Assembly: GCF_027497355.1 (NCBI RefSeq)
Contig: NZ_CP114909.1
Location: 248,001-312,000, forward strand
Direction of reading: 5' to 3'
From: Micromonospora sp. WMMA1947
Lineage (GTDB): Bacteria; Actinomycetota; Actinomycetes; Mycobacteriales; Micromonosporaceae
DNA length: 64,000 nucleotides
In this document: in pieces, positions 25,333 to 34,585 of the stretch
How the letters are laid out: each line of letters opens with the position of its first letter
How positions within the stretch are numbered: the stretch's first letter is position 1
Notes under the pieces: generated by a model
Seen by the model: the letters and a program-made list of their open reading frames with translations, nothing else
Databases searched by the model: none
What the model was told of the DNA's origin: nothing
Position numbers and translations under genes: made by a program

Positions 25333-26913
25333 GTGACTCGCTTCCCCACCCGCCGGTTCCGGCCCGCTCTGGCCGCGTTCGTCGCGGCGGTGGTGCTCAC
25401 CGCCGGCTGCACGCTGCCGGCGTTCGCCCCGCGCGCCGAGAGCGAGGGCGAGGCCGCCCCGCCGGGCACCGCCCCGCAGTGGCGGGCCTGCCCGGAGGTG
25501 CCGAACGAGCTGGTCGGCCGGGGTGCGCCGGACATGCGCTACGACTGCGCCCGGATCGCCGTGCCGCGCAACTGGGGCACCGGGGCCACCACCGGCGCGA
25601 CCGCCGGGCCGGGCGCGGGCGAGACGTTCGAGATCGCGCTGATCCGGGCCCGTTCGACCAAGCAGCGCGACCGGATCGGCTCGCTGGTGGTCAACCCCGG
25701 CGGGCCGGGCGCCTCGGGTGTGGACACCGCCGTCTACCTGTCCTTCGCGGCGTTCGGCGGGTTGCCGACGTCGGTCACCGACCGGTTCGACATCGTCGGC
25801 TTCGACCCGCGCGGGGTGGCCCGGTCCAGCCCGGTCAAGTGCATCTCCGACGCCGACCTGGACGCCAGTTTCGGCTACGACCCCGACCCGGAGAGCCAGT
25901 CGTCGTTCGACGGCTTCGTCGGGCTCAACCGGCGCATCGGTGAGCGGTGCGGCGCGAAGTACGGCGACCAGCTCGCGCTCTACGGCACCGAGCAGGCCGC
26001 GCGAGACATGGACGCGGTCCGCGCGGCGGTCGGCGACGACAAGCTGACGTACCTCGGCTACTCCTACGGCACGCTGCTCGGCGCCACCTACGCCCAGCTC
26101 TACCCGCAGCGCGTACGCGCCCTGGTGCTCGACGGCGCAGTCGACCCGCAGCAGAAACTGATCGCCGGTTCGGAGAGCCAGGCGAAGGGCTTCGAGCGGG
26201 CGTTCGACAACTTCACCAGGTGGTGCGCGGCGAACGCGGGCGGCTGCCCGATCGCCCCGGACGCCCGGGGTGCGGTCACCGACGCGATCGCCAAGGCGAA
26301 GGCCTCCCCGGTCCGCGCGCGGGACGGCCGCAAGGCCACCGCCGGCTGGGTCTTCTACGCGGTGATCTCCTCGCTCTACACCGAGCAGGGCTGGCAGGAG
26401 CTGGCCCGGGCGATCGACGACCTGCAGGGCGGCGACCCGGACGGCGTGTTCAAGCTGGCCGACTCGTACGCGGGCCGCGAGCCGGACGGCCACTACTCCA
26501 ACCTGTTCGACGCGAACCTGGCGGTCAACTGCGCGGACGAGACCGAGAAGCCGTCGCGCGAGCAGGTCCGCTCGTTGCAGTCGCAGTGGCGGCAGAAATA
26601 TCCGCTGTTCGGTCCCGCCCTGGCGGTGGGGATGCTGGGCTGCGTGGAGTGGCCCGGGGAGCGGGACCCGTACCCGACCGGCCGGGCCGACGGCGCGCCG
26701 CCGATCCTGGTGGTCGGCACCACGGGTGACCCGGCCACGCCGTACGAGCAGACGCCCGCCCTGGCCGCGATGCTGGGCGTGGGTCGGGTGCTCACCTGGG
26801 AGGGCGAGGGGCACACCGCGTACCCGCAGACGCCGTGCGTGACGTCGGCGGTCGACGCGTACCTGATCTCGCTGACCGTCCCCCGGGAAGGGCTGCGCTG
26901 CCCCGCCCGGTGA
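25333..26913 (+). CDS. Secreted alpha/beta hydrolase, tripeptidyl-aminopeptidase (TAP) type
   Basis: A 526-aa exported peptidase-like hydrolase related to Streptomyces tripeptidyl aminopeptidases. The N-terminus has Arg residues, a hydrophobic stretch and the lipobox-like LTAGC, so it may be lipid-anchored. Oxyanion region VVNPGGPGASG, nucleophile GYSYGTLLG, acid in VGTTGDPATPYEQ and catalytic His in EGEGHTAYPQ are all present; the last two lie in the C-terminal TAP-like domain. It probably trims peptides outside the cell. The GTG at 25333 was preferred over the ATG at 25318 because GGAAGG precedes it; either is possible. Convergent with the propeller gene across a terminator. Confidence 0.88.
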   Translation: MTRFPTRRFRPALAAFVAAVVLTAGCTLPAFAPRAESEGEAAPPGTAPQWRACPEVPNELVGRGAPDMRYDCARIAVPRNWGTGATTGATAGPGAGETFEIALIRARSTKQRDRIGSLVVNPGGPGASGVDTAVYLSFAAFGGLPTSVTDRFDIVGFDPRGVARSSPVKCISDADLDASFGYDPDPESQSSFDGFVGLNRRIGERCGAKYGDQLALYGTEQAARDMDAVRAAVGDDKLTYLGYSYGTLLGATYAQLYPQRVRALVLDGAVDPQQKLIAGSESQAKGFERAFDNFTRWCAANAGGCPIAPDARGAVTDAIAKAKASPVRARDGRKATAGWVFYAVISSLYTEQGWQELARAIDDLQGGDPDGVFKLADSYAGREPDGHYSNLFDANLAVNCADETEKPSREQVRSLQSQWRQKYPLFGPALAVGMLGCVEWPGERDPYPTGRADGAPPILVVGTTGDPATPYEQTPALAAMLGVGRVLTWEGEGHTAYPQTPCVTSAVDAYLISLTVPREGLRCPAR

Positions 26914-26918
26914 CGGTC

Positions 26919-26950
26919 CGGCCGGCGGCCGACGAGCCGGCCGCCGGCCG
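26919..26950. terminator. Bidirectional terminator
   Basis: CGGCCGGCGGCCG (26919-26931) and CGGCCGCCGGCCG (26938-26950) form a perfect 13-bp stem with a 6-base loop, between two convergent genes that end at 26913 and 26965. Confidence 0.78.
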
Positions 26951-26964
26951 TCGAACGCCGGCGG

Positions 26965-28239
26965 TCAGCCGGCGGCCGGGGGCGTCCAACCCTCCGCGAT
27001 GTGCCCGATGCGCACGCGCTGGGGGTGGTCGCCGACCGGGACGCTCGCGACCTTCTGCCCGGTCGCGAAGTTGATCGCGGTGACCCGGTCGGCGCCGGAT
27101 TCGGAGATCACGCAGTCGCGGCCGTCTCCGCTGACGGTGGCCCAGTACGGCTTGCTCGCGGGCACCAGCGGGCCCTCGCGCAGCGTGGCCCGGTCCACCA
27201 CGGTGGCGTAGTCGTCCATGGTGCCGGCGACGCAGATCCGGGTGCCGTCGGGGCTCATCGACAGGCCGTGGTGCCGGGAGTCGTTCACCCAGGTGGTGCG
27301 GTCCTCGCTGGTGGCCGGGTTCTTCGGCAGCGTGGCGACGCGGGTGACCCGGTCGGTGGCAACGTCGTACTCGACCACGCCGTTGAAGAAGGACACCTGG
27401 AAGTAGAGGCGGCTGCCGTCGGGGGTGAACACGGCGGGGCGGACCGCGTCGGAGAGGTCGCGGCGGCCGGCGGCGTCGAGCCGGTCCCGCATGTCGATCA
27501 CCTTGACCACCTGGTACGTGGTGGTGTCGGCGACGGTGATCCGCCGGTCGCCCTTGGTCCAGTCGAGCCACGGCGCGTCCAGGTCGGTGTTCACCTCGCC
27601 GATGGACATGTTCCACAGCCGGGTGCCGCCGTCGGTGTAGATGTTCTCGTGCGGCTTGTCGCCGGCGCCGAACGAGCCGAGTTGCGCGCCGGTGCGGATG
27701 TCCAGCACGTGCACGGTGTTGGAGGTGGAGGCGGAGACCGCGACGCGGGTGCCGTCGGGCGAGACGGCCATGTGGTCGGCGCGGTAGCCGGAGACCGGGA
27801 ACCGCCAGCGCAGCGCTCCGGTGGCGAGGTCGATCGAGACGACGTCGGCGAAGCTGGGCCGGGACACCACGAGCGCGGTGCCGTCCGGCGTGGTGTACAT
27901 GTCGTCGATGAGCTGGTCGTGGCCCTCGCCGGGGCCCTGTCGGATGCCGAGGAAGAACGCCAGCCTGATCGGGTTGAGGTAGATCTCGCGCAGGCGCGCG
28001 GCGCGGTCCGGGATCACGTTGATCCGGCCGAGCCTGGCGTAGTCGCCGCGGGAGCGGATGACGTCGGCGGTGCCGTCCCAGTTGTTGCCGACGAACATCA
28101 CCTCCTGGAGTGCCACGGCGGCGATGGCCGGCGCCGGGGCCGCAACCAGCGGCGACGGCGCGATCAGGGCGAGCGCGGCCAGCACGGCGAGGCCGGTGCG
28201 GCGGCGGGTACGGGACGGACGCTGTGGCACGGGGGTCAT
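26965..28239 (-). CDS. Secreted YncE-like beta-propeller protein
   Basis: A 424-aa exported protein. The ATG at 28239 has a strong AGGAGG site. A twin-Arg-rich N-terminus (SRTRRRTGLAVLAALALIAPSP) and Ala-rich cleavage region give a signal peptide. The rest is a seven-bladed propeller of YncE type, with repeated blade motifs such as MAVSPDGTRVAVSAS, VFTPDGSRLYFQVS, MSPDGTRICVAG and VSGDGRDCVISES. Such proteins are extracytoplasmic and may bind ligands; none is known for this one. It is divergent from a PucR-type regulator, with a palindrome between them. Confidence 0.83.
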   Translation of the reverse strand: MTPVPQRPSRTRRRTGLAVLAALALIAPSPLVAAPAPAIAAVALQEVMFVGNNWDGTADVIRSRGDYARLGRINVIPDRAARLREIYLNPIRLAFFLGIRQGPGEGHDQLIDDMYTTPDGTALVVSRPSFADVVSIDLATGALRWRFPVSGYRADHMAVSPDGTRVAVSASTSNTVHVLDIRTGAQLGSFGAGDKPHENIYTDGGTRLWNMSIGEVNTDLDAPWLDWTKGDRRITVADTTTYQVVKVIDMRDRLDAAGRRDLSDAVRPAVFTPDGSRLYFQVSFFNGVVEYDVATDRVTRVATLPKNPATSEDRTTWVNDSRHHGLSMSPDGTRICVAGTMDDYATVVDRATLREGPLVPASKPYWATVSGDGRDCVISESGADRVTAINFATGQKVASVPVGDHPQRVRIGHIAEGWTPPAAG

Positions 28240-28292
28240 GGACGCCTCCTGGCAGCCGGTACGGCATCGACGTTTCTCAGTGGCGCGAACGG

Positions 28293-28310
28293 TGTTACCT
28301 TGCGGTAACA
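28293..28310. promoter_or_regulatory. Palindromic operator candidate in a divergent promoter region
   Basis: TGTTACCTTGCGGTAACA is an 18-bp inverted repeat with perfect 7-bp arms (TGTTACC and GGTAACA). It lies 54 bp upstream of the propeller gene and 102 bp upstream of the PucR-type gene, a position suited to control of one or both. Confidence 0.6.
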
Positions 28311-28411
28311 ACCAGGAGAGCAACCAGCCGGCCGCCGAGGCTAGGGACCGGACGCCAACGCCCGCGCGCCCCGGTTGTGCCGCGGCGACAACGGGAGGGC
28401 GGCGGACGCCG

Positions 28412-29560
28412 ATGATCCGGACCGGACACGCCCAGCGGTTCGGCGCGTTGCTGCGCGACCTGTCCGCCGATCCGGCCGCCGTCGACGAGGTGGCGCGGGC
28501 GGCCCGCGCGAACTCCCCCGAGGTGGCCCGGCTACCCGCCGACGAGGTACGCCGCCAGGTCGTCCTGCTGCTGACCAGCGGCCTGGGCGCGCTGGAACGC
28601 CGCGAGGACCCGGCCGTACGCGACTTCGCCGAGGCCCGGCGGCTGGGCGCGGACCGCGCGGCGCAGGGCGTCTCGGTGGCCGGTCTGCTGCGCGGGGTGC
28701 AGGCCGGGCGGGACCGGGCGGTGGAACTGGTGGTCCGGCATGGCCGGGCCACCGGCATCCCCGACGAGGTGCTGCTGGAGGGGCTGCTCACCATCGGCCG
28801 GTACGCCGCGGCGGTGGAGCGGGCGGTGGTCGACGGGCACCGCGACGCCGAGCGGGACCTGGCACGTACCGGCGCGGCGGCCCGGGCACACCTGCTGCGG
28901 CGGCTGCTGCGCGACGGCCCCGCCGGTCTGTCCCCGGGCGAGCTGACCCGGTTCGGGTTGCGGCCGGACGGGCGCTACCACTGCGTGGTGGCCGCGCCGC
29001 CCGACCCGGTCCGGGCGTACGCCCTGCATCGGCAGCTCACCGCACGCGGCGGCCTGCTCGGCACTGTCGACGACCGGCTCGCCGGGTTGCTTCCGCGACC
29101 GCCCGACGCGGCACCGGCCGACCTGCTGACGCTGGTGGCGCCCGCGCAGCCGCTGGCACGGGCCCCAGCCATGTACGCGCTGTGCCTGGCGGCGCTGGCC
29201 ACTGCGGCGAACCGGCGGCTGCGCGGGCTGCGCCGGGTCACCGACCTGGCCGGGGAGACCGCGCTGGCGGCCCAGCCGCTGCTGGCGGAGCTGCTGCGCG
29301 GCACGCTGCTCGGCGCGCTCGAGCCGGCCGACGGCTTCCACCGGGAGCTGGCCGGCACCGCGCTCGCCTGGCTGCACCACGGCCAGCGGCTGGACCCGAC
29401 GGCCGCCGCGCTGCACGTCCACCCGAACACGGTGCGCTACCGGCTGCGGCGGCTGCGGGAGCTGACCGGCGGGCCACCGGCCGAGGAGGGGACGCGGTGC
29501 ACGGTGCCGGAGACCGTGCACTGGTGGTGGGCGTTGCGGAGCTGGCTGGACGGCGACTGA
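28412..29560 (+). CDS. PucR/CdaR-type transcriptional regulator
   Basis: A 382-aa regulator. The C-terminal helix-turn-helix of the PucR/CdaR family is clear (LDPTAAALHVHPNTVRYRLRRLRELTG, about residues 330-356). The N-terminal two thirds is all-helical, with a DPAVRDFAEARRLGADRAAQGV segment resembling the RsbRD-like domain of many actinobacterial members, and a degenerate GGDEF-like middle (FGLRPDGRYHCVVAAP). The ligand is unknown. The ATG at 28412 has only a modest site (GGGAGGGCGGCG). The palindrome upstream could be its own operator. Confidence 0.83.
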   Translation: MIRTGHAQRFGALLRDLSADPAAVDEVARAARANSPEVARLPADEVRRQVVLLLTSGLGALERREDPAVRDFAEARRLGADRAAQGVSVAGLLRGVQAGRDRAVELVVRHGRATGIPDEVLLEGLLTIGRYAAAVERAVVDGHRDAERDLARTGAAARAHLLRRLLRDGPAGLSPGELTRFGLRPDGRYHCVVAAPPDPVRAYALHRQLTARGGLLGTVDDRLAGLLPRPPDAAPADLLTLVAPAQPLARAPAMYALCLAALATAANRRLRGLRRVTDLAGETALAAQPLLAELLRGTLLGALEPADGFHRELAGTALAWLHHGQRLDPTAAALHVHPNTVRYRLRRLRELTGGPPAEEGTRCTVPETVHWWWALRSWLDGD

Positions 29561-29635
29561 CTCCGCCGTACCCGCTGCGCGTCGGACCGGACGCCCGCGC
29601 GCCACCGGCACGAGGCGCTGTGCCAGGCTGGCCGG

Positions 29636-30088
29636 GTGACCGAGGTGATCTTCCGGGAGGCGGTCCGCGCCGACCTGCCCGCCGTACTCGCGCTGCTCGC
29701 CGACGACGTGCTGGGCCGTACCCGTGACCTGCCCGAGGTGGACGAGGCGTACGAGCGGGCCTTCGCCGACCTCGACGCCGATCCGCGCAACCATCTGATC
29801 GTCGCCGACGACGGCGGGGAGTTGGTCGGCTGTTTCCAGCTCACGTACATCCCCGGGCTGGGGCGGCACGGCGCCGAGCGGTGCCTGATCGAGTCGGTAC
29901 GCGTCCGCTCCGACCGGCGCGGGCACGGACTGGGCCGGACGATGATGCGCTGGGCGATCGACAGGGCCCGCGAGCACGGCTGCGCTCTGGTGCAGCTCAC
30001 CACCGACAAGCAGCGCGCCGACGCGCACCGGTTCTACCGCGATCTGGGCTTCGTCGCCAGCCACGAGGGCATGAAGCTGGCGCTCTGA
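29636..30088 (+). CDS. GNAT-family N-acetyltransferase
   Basis: A 150-aa GNAT with the acetyl-CoA segment VRVRSDRRGHGLGRTMMRWAI and a C-terminal AHRFYRDLGFVASHEGMKL. FREAVRADLPAVLALLADD at the N-terminus and the central GCFQLTYIPGL fit the small, single-domain branch often annotated as acetyltransferases of unknown substrate. The GTG at 29636 gives the conserved N-terminus. It converges on an ABC transporter gene across a terminator. Confidence 0.88.
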   Translation: MTEVIFREAVRADLPAVLALLADDVLGRTRDLPEVDEAYERAFADLDADPRNHLIVADDGGELVGCFQLTYIPGLGRHGAERCLIESVRVRSDRRGHGLGRTMMRWAIDRAREHGCALVQLTTDKQRADAHRFYRDLGFVASHEGMKLAL

Positions 30089-30105
30089 CCGGCCGCGACC
30101 GGGTG

Positions 30106-30130
30106 CCGGGCCGCACGACGGGCGGCCCGG
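30106..30130. terminator. Bidirectional terminator
   Basis: CCGGGCCGC (30106-30114) and GCGGCCCGG (30122-30130) form a perfect 9-bp stem, extended by ACCGGGTG/CACCCGGG flanks, between convergent genes ending at 30088 and 30140. Confidence 0.7.
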
Positions 30131-30139
30131 TCACCCGGG

Positions 30140-30865
30140 TCAGTCCTCCGACACCAGCCGGCCGTCGCGCAGCGTGAGCGTACGGTCGGCCAGCTCGATC
30201 AGCGCCGGGTCGTGCGTGGCGACCAGTGCGGTCATGCCCCGGGCGTGCACCACCGCGCGCAGCAGGTCCATGATCGACCGGCCGGTCTCGGAGTCGAGCT
30301 GACCGGTGGGCTCGTCGGCGATCAGCAGGTCCGGTTCGTTCGCCAGCGCCCGGGCCACCGCCACCCGCTGCTGCTGACCGCCGGACAGCTCGTACGGGCG
30401 CTGCGCGGCGTGCCCGCCCAGCCCGACCAGTTCCAGCAGCACCGCCACCCGCTGCTCCCGCTCGGCCGCCGGCACCTTCGCCAGCCGCAGCGGCACCCCG
30501 ACGTTCTCCGCCGCGGACAGGATCGGCACCAGGCCGAACGTCTGGAACACGAACCCGATCGTGCCCCGGCGCAACGCCAGCAGTTCCCGTTCGCCCGCCG
30601 CGGTGACGTCGTGCCCGGCCACCCGGATCTGCCCGGCGTCCGGCCGGTCCAGGCCGCCGACCAGGTTCAGCAGCGTGGTCTTGCCGGCGCCGGAGCGGCC
30701 CCGGACGGCGACCAGCTCACCGCGTCCCGCCGCGAACGAGACGTCCCGCACGGCGTGCACGGCGTGCTCCCCCTTGCCGAAGGTGCGGCTCACCCCCTCG
30801 ACCCGGACCACGTCCTCGACGGCCGACGCCGGCACGGCCGGCAGCACCACTGTCTGGTCGGTCAT
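30140..30865 (-). CDS. ABC transporter ATPase, MacB/LolD type
   Basis: A 241-aa ATPase. Walker A is GRSGAGKTT, the signature LSGGQQQRVAVARAL, Walker B LLIADEPTGQLD and the switch His lies in VATHDPALI. This is the family that powers FtsX-like permeases rather than classic importers. The ATG at 30865 shares bases with the stop of the preceding ATPase gene (GTGATGA); a GTG at 30868 could also serve. It is the last gene of a four-gene unit of two large permeases and two ATPases. Confidence 0.9.
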   Translation of the reverse strand: MTDQTVVLPAVPASAVEDVVRVEGVSRTFGKGEHAVHAVRDVSFAAGRGELVAVRGRSGAGKTTLLNLVGGLDRPDAGQIRVAGHDVTAAGERELLALRRGTIGFVFQTFGLVPILSAAENVGVPLRLAKVPAAEREQRVAVLLELVGLGGHAAQRPYELSGGQQQRVAVARALANEPDLLIADEPTGQLDSETGRSIMDLLRAVVHARGMTALVATHDPALIELADRTLTLRDGRLVSED

Positions 30866-31854
30866 CACTCACTCTCCTCGGCGTGCGTCCGGTCGCCGGG
30901 GCGCACCTCGACGTGGTCGGGTTCCAGGTTGAGCCGGACCCGGTCGCGCAGGGACAGCGCCTCCACGAACTGCGCCGGAAGCTGCATCCGGCCGGTGCGG
31001 TCCAGCACCGCGTACTCCTCGCTGACCATCTCGGTGCCGCCGTCGGCCGTGACGCGCGCGGTCCGACGTACCTCGGAGGCGGTCCGGCCGTCGCGGATCG
31101 CGACGGTACGGCGGACCTGGCCGGCCACGGCGTGGTCGTGGGTGACCACGACGATGGTGACCCCCAGTTCGGCGTTGATGGTGCGCAGCGCGGCGAAGAC
31201 CTCGGCGCCGGTGGCCTCGTCCAGCTCACCCGTCGGCTCGTCGGCGAAGAGGATCTCCGGATCGTTGGCGACGGCCACGGCGACCGCGCAGCGCTGCTGC
31301 TCGCCGCCGCTCATCTGGCCCGGCCGCCGGTCCGCGCAGTAGCCGACACCCACCATGTCCAGCAGCTCACGGGCCCGTTCCCGCCGCTTGCGCCGCCCGC
31401 CGGCCCGCCCGGCCAGCTTCATCGGCAGCTCCACGTTCTCCAGCGCGGTCAGGTACGGCAGCAGGTTCCGGCCGGTCTGCTGCCAGATGAACCCGACCAC
31501 GTCGCGCCGGTACGCCAGCCGCCGCTTGTTCGACAGCGACAGCAGGTCGTAGTCGGCGACCCGCGCGATACCCGCGGTCGGGGTGTCCAGGCCGGACAGG
31601 ATGTTCAGCAGCGTCGACTTGCCGGAGCCGGAGGCACCGACGATCGCGACCAGTTCGCCCCGGTCGATGACCAGGTCGAGGCCCTGGAGCGCGACGACCT
31701 CGACGCCCTCGGTCTTGAAGATGCGCACCAGGCCGTCACAGACGATGTGCCCGCGCAGCCGGTCCCGTCCCCCGGCCCGCTCGGCGGCCCGCTCGGCCGC
31801 ACGCTGTTGCAGGGACGCCAGGTCCGGTACGGACGCCTCGGCGGTCGCGGTCAT
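30865..31854 (-). CDS. ABC transporter ATPase with an AbrB-like C-terminal tail
   Basis: A 329-aa ATPase. The core has Walker A GASGSGKST, signature MSGGEQQRCAVAVAV, Walker B ILFADEPTGELD and VVTHDHAVA. Two features exceed the usual 220-250 aa LolD-type length: an N-terminal extension of about 35 residues, and a C-terminal tail of about 45 residues with the pattern EYAVLDRTGRMQLPAQFVEA followed by LRDRVRLNLEPDHVEV. That is the swapped-hairpin signature of AbrB/SpoVT domains. The tail may mediate oligomerisation or DNA binding, an inference. The ATG at 31854 lies one base after the permease stop behind GGAGAGGAGAG. Confidence 0.88.
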   Translation of the reverse strand: MTATAEASVPDLASLQQRAAERAAERAGGRDRLRGHIVCDGLVRIFKTEGVEVVALQGLDLVIDRGELVAIVGASGSGKSTLLNILSGLDTPTAGIARVADYDLLSLSNKRRLAYRRDVVGFIWQQTGRNLLPYLTALENVELPMKLAGRAGGRRKRRERARELLDMVGVGYCADRRPGQMSGGEQQRCAVAVAVANDPEILFADEPTGELDEATGAEVFAALRTINAELGVTIVVVTHDHAVAGQVRRTVAIRDGRTASEVRRTARVTADGGTEMVSEEYAVLDRTGRMQLPAQFVEALSLRDRVRLNLEPDHVEVRPGDRTHAEESE

Positions 31855-31855
31855 C

Positions 31856-34585
31856 TCAGCTCTCCTCTCCGAGCCGCAGCACCTCACCGAGGCGCAACCG
31901 GCGGTTGTTCACGGCTTCCACGGCGATCGCGAAACCGAGGGCCAGCATGGCCAGGACCGACACCCCGGCCACCAGGCCGGGCTCGAAACTCGGGCGTACC
32001 TCCACGCCCCCGGTGAAGGCGGGCAGCCCGAGCACCGGCGTGAGCAGCAGCGGCAGCAACGCGCCGACCACCGCCCCGGTGAGCACCGACACCAGCACCA
32101 GCGGTGTCAGCTCCACCATCAGCAGTCCGCGCCACTGCCGGCGGGACAGGCCCATGGTGCGCAGCCGGGACAGCACCTGGCCGCGCGACCGGGCCCCGGC
32201 GAGCACCGCGAGCGCGAGGCCGAGCAGGCCCAGCGCGGCGCCGCCTCCGGCGCCGAGCACGAACCCGAACACCAGCAGCCCGTTGACGCCGGTGCCGCCC
32301 AGGTCGGCGCGCACCGCCGCACGGGTCGTCACCTCCGGCGCGCGGGCCTTGTCCCCGGTGCCGACCCCGCCGATGCGCAGGTAGCGGTGCTGCCCCTCAC
32401 GCGCGACCCGGTCCACCTCAGCCGCGTCCACACCCGCGCCGGCCAGCACGAACCCGGTGGGCGCGAGCTGGTGCGGCGCGTCCGCCGGCAACGCCGGCCA
32501 CGGCAGCACCACGAACCGGCGTACGTCCTTGTCGACGAGCGCGAACTCGTCGACGGTGGCGGCGGTGCGCACCGGCAGCCGGTTGCCCTGCACGTCCAGC
32601 CAGGCGGGGCGGTCGCCCTCGGCGTCGGCGAGCCCGGCGTCGGCCAGTTCCTCGGCCACCGCCGGGGACACCAGCGCCGGCAGCGGCGCGCTCCCGTCGG
32701 TGCGGGCCCGCACCGGGTCGGGCACGTCCACCGGTACGCCGGCCGCCCGCGCCACCTCGGCGAACCGTTCCCCGTCCACGAGCACCACACGCAGCTCGGT
32801 GATCGGGGCGGGGCGTCCGGCACGGTCGGAGTACGGGCGTTCGGCCGGCACGGTGAGCAGCGGCGCGACGGCCCGTACCCCGGGCAGCGCGGCCAACTGG
32901 TCCGCCGTGTCCGGCGTGAAGCGCTCCCCACGTACCAGCAGGTCACCGGGCACGGCCTGGGCGGCGGCGGTGTCCCGGCCGGTCTCGATGCCGGTCGCCA
33001 CCACGCCGCAGAACGCGGCGGTGGCGACGGCCAGCACCACCACGACCAGCGGCCCGGTGCTCGCGGCCCGGCCCGCGCGGGCCGTGCCGAGGAACGCGAC
33101 GCTGCCGCGCGCCCGGGCGGCGAGGCGGCTGACCAGCCGCAACGGCCAGGGGTACGCGCGCAGCGCCACCAGCGCCGCCGCGATCGCCAGCAGCACCGGT
33201 ACGGAGACCAGCAGCGGATCCACCGAACCGGCGGTGAGCCCACGACGGCGCAGCAGGAACGCGCCGAGCACGGCGAGCCCGAGCACGACCACCTCGACGG
33301 TGAGCCGGACCGCAGGCGAGCGGCCGCCCAGGTCGGCGCGCCCACCGGCGCGGCGGCCGACGGCGAGCGCGGCGAGCGGCGGCAGCAGCGTGGCCAGGAG
33401 CCCGGCGATCAGCACCCAGAGCCACGGCGCACCGGTGCCGGGCAGCAGCCCGCCGAGCAGCCAGCCGATCCCGGCCGCGGCCGGCAGCACCAGCGCCGAC
33501 TCGGCCAGGCCACGGCGCAGCACCGCGCCGGTCGAGCCGCCGCGGGCCCGGATCAGGTGGAACTCGGCGCGGCGGCGGCGCGCGGCCAGCCGGGCGGCCA
33601 GCAGCGTCAGCCCGGCCAGCGTGGCGAGCAGTCCGGCGGCGATGACCGCGAGCAGGGTACGCGCGGCGGCCAGCGAGTCGGCGAAGCGCCGCAGCGGGAT
33701 GTCCGCGCCCTGGCTGAGGGTCATCTTGAGCTCAGTGGGCAGGGCCCGGTCCAGCCCGTCGACGCCGGCGATCAGCGCGTCGAGGCGGCCCGGTTCGAGC
33801 CGGTCCGGGGCGATCCGGTACCGCCAGCCGAAGGTCACCGGCCATTCGCGGGCGGTGATCGAGTTCAGGCCCGCGTCGGCGGTGTACGCGACGCCCACGA
33901 AGGGGTCGCCGTCGCCTTCCGGCGGGCTGAGCTTCAGCATCGACGGCAGTGTGTCCCAGACACCGCCGGCCGGGTCGTTCGGCCGCCACACGCCGACCAG
34001 GTCGACCGGGCGGGAGTTGAGCACGTTGTTGTCGCGGTCCAGCAGCGAGAGGCGGAACCGGTCACCGGCCGCGACGCCCAGCCTGGTGGCGATCGTCTCG
34101 GCGAGCGTCACCTCGATCGCGCCGGCCGGGGTGACACCGCGTTCCGGCCACCGCCCGTCGACCAGGGTGGCCGCCTCCCGGATGCCGGTGCCGGCACGCA
34201 GGTGCAGGTCGATCAGCCCTTTGTCGTCGCTCAGCGTCGGACCGCGCAACCGCCCGGGGACGGTCTGCGCCGCGAACCAGCGCTCGCCGATCGTGTCGCG
34301 CACCTCGGCGGGCATCTTCTCCTCGATCGCCGCGAGCAGGGCTCCCCGGCTGGCGACGACGGGCTGGTCCGAGGCCGACACGACGTCCGGTCCGGCGCTG
34401 TACGTGAGGTCGCGGCGGGTTACCGGCTGACCGGCCACGTACTCGGTGAGGCCCTGCCCGGTCAGCCGGTCGGCGACCCGGGGCACCCCGGTGATCAGCA
34501 GGGCGGTCACCAGGGTCAGGACGGCGAGCAGCAGGAACTGCCCCCCGTACGCGCGTACCCGGCGCGCGGCACCAGGAAGGCTCAT
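31856..34585 (-). CDS. FtsX-like ABC transporter permease, second subunit
   Basis: A 909-aa membrane protein. One transmembrane helix near the N-terminus (QFLLLAVLTLVTALLITGV) is followed by a large extracytoplasmic domain (about 35-300). A block of helices follows (about 320-530), then a second soluble domain, and the C-terminal FtsX core (VLGAGGGAALGLLGLALAVLAGA, VLVSVLTGAVVGALLPLLL, GVSVLAMLALGFAIAVEAV). This duplicated layout is typical of actinobacterial MacB/FtsX-type permeases that move lipids or lipoproteins, or act mechanically without transport. The substrate is unknown. The ATG at 34585 overlaps the upstream permease stop (ATGA) after GGAGGAGAACG. Confidence 0.88.
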   Translation of the reverse strand: MSLPGAARRVRAYGGQFLLLAVLTLVTALLITGVPRVADRLTGQGLTEYVAGQPVTRRDLTYSAGPDVVSASDQPVVASRGALLAAIEEKMPAEVRDTIGERWFAAQTVPGRLRGPTLSDDKGLIDLHLRAGTGIREAATLVDGRWPERGVTPAGAIEVTLAETIATRLGVAAGDRFRLSLLDRDNNVLNSRPVDLVGVWRPNDPAGGVWDTLPSMLKLSPPEGDGDPFVGVAYTADAGLNSITAREWPVTFGWRYRIAPDRLEPGRLDALIAGVDGLDRALPTELKMTLSQGADIPLRRFADSLAAARTLLAVIAAGLLATLAGLTLLAARLAARRRRAEFHLIRARGGSTGAVLRRGLAESALVLPAAAGIGWLLGGLLPGTGAPWLWVLIAGLLATLLPPLAALAVGRRAGGRADLGGRSPAVRLTVEVVVLGLAVLGAFLLRRRGLTAGSVDPLLVSVPVLLAIAAALVALRAYPWPLRLVSRLAARARGSVAFLGTARAGRAASTGPLVVVVLAVATAAFCGVVATGIETGRDTAAAQAVPGDLLVRGERFTPDTADQLAALPGVRAVAPLLTVPAERPYSDRAGRPAPITELRVVLVDGERFAEVARAAGVPVDVPDPVRARTDGSAPLPALVSPAVAEELADAGLADAEGDRPAWLDVQGNRLPVRTAATVDEFALVDKDVRRFVVLPWPALPADAPHQLAPTGFVLAGAGVDAAEVDRVAREGQHRYLRIGGVGTGDKARAPEVTTRAAVRADLGGTGVNGLLVFGFVLGAGGGAALGLLGLALAVLAGARSRGQVLSRLRTMGLSRRQWRGLLMVELTPLVLVSVLTGAVVGALLPLLLTPVLGLPAFTGGVEVRPSFEPGLVAGVSVLAMLALGFAIAVEAVNNRRLRLGEVLRLGEES

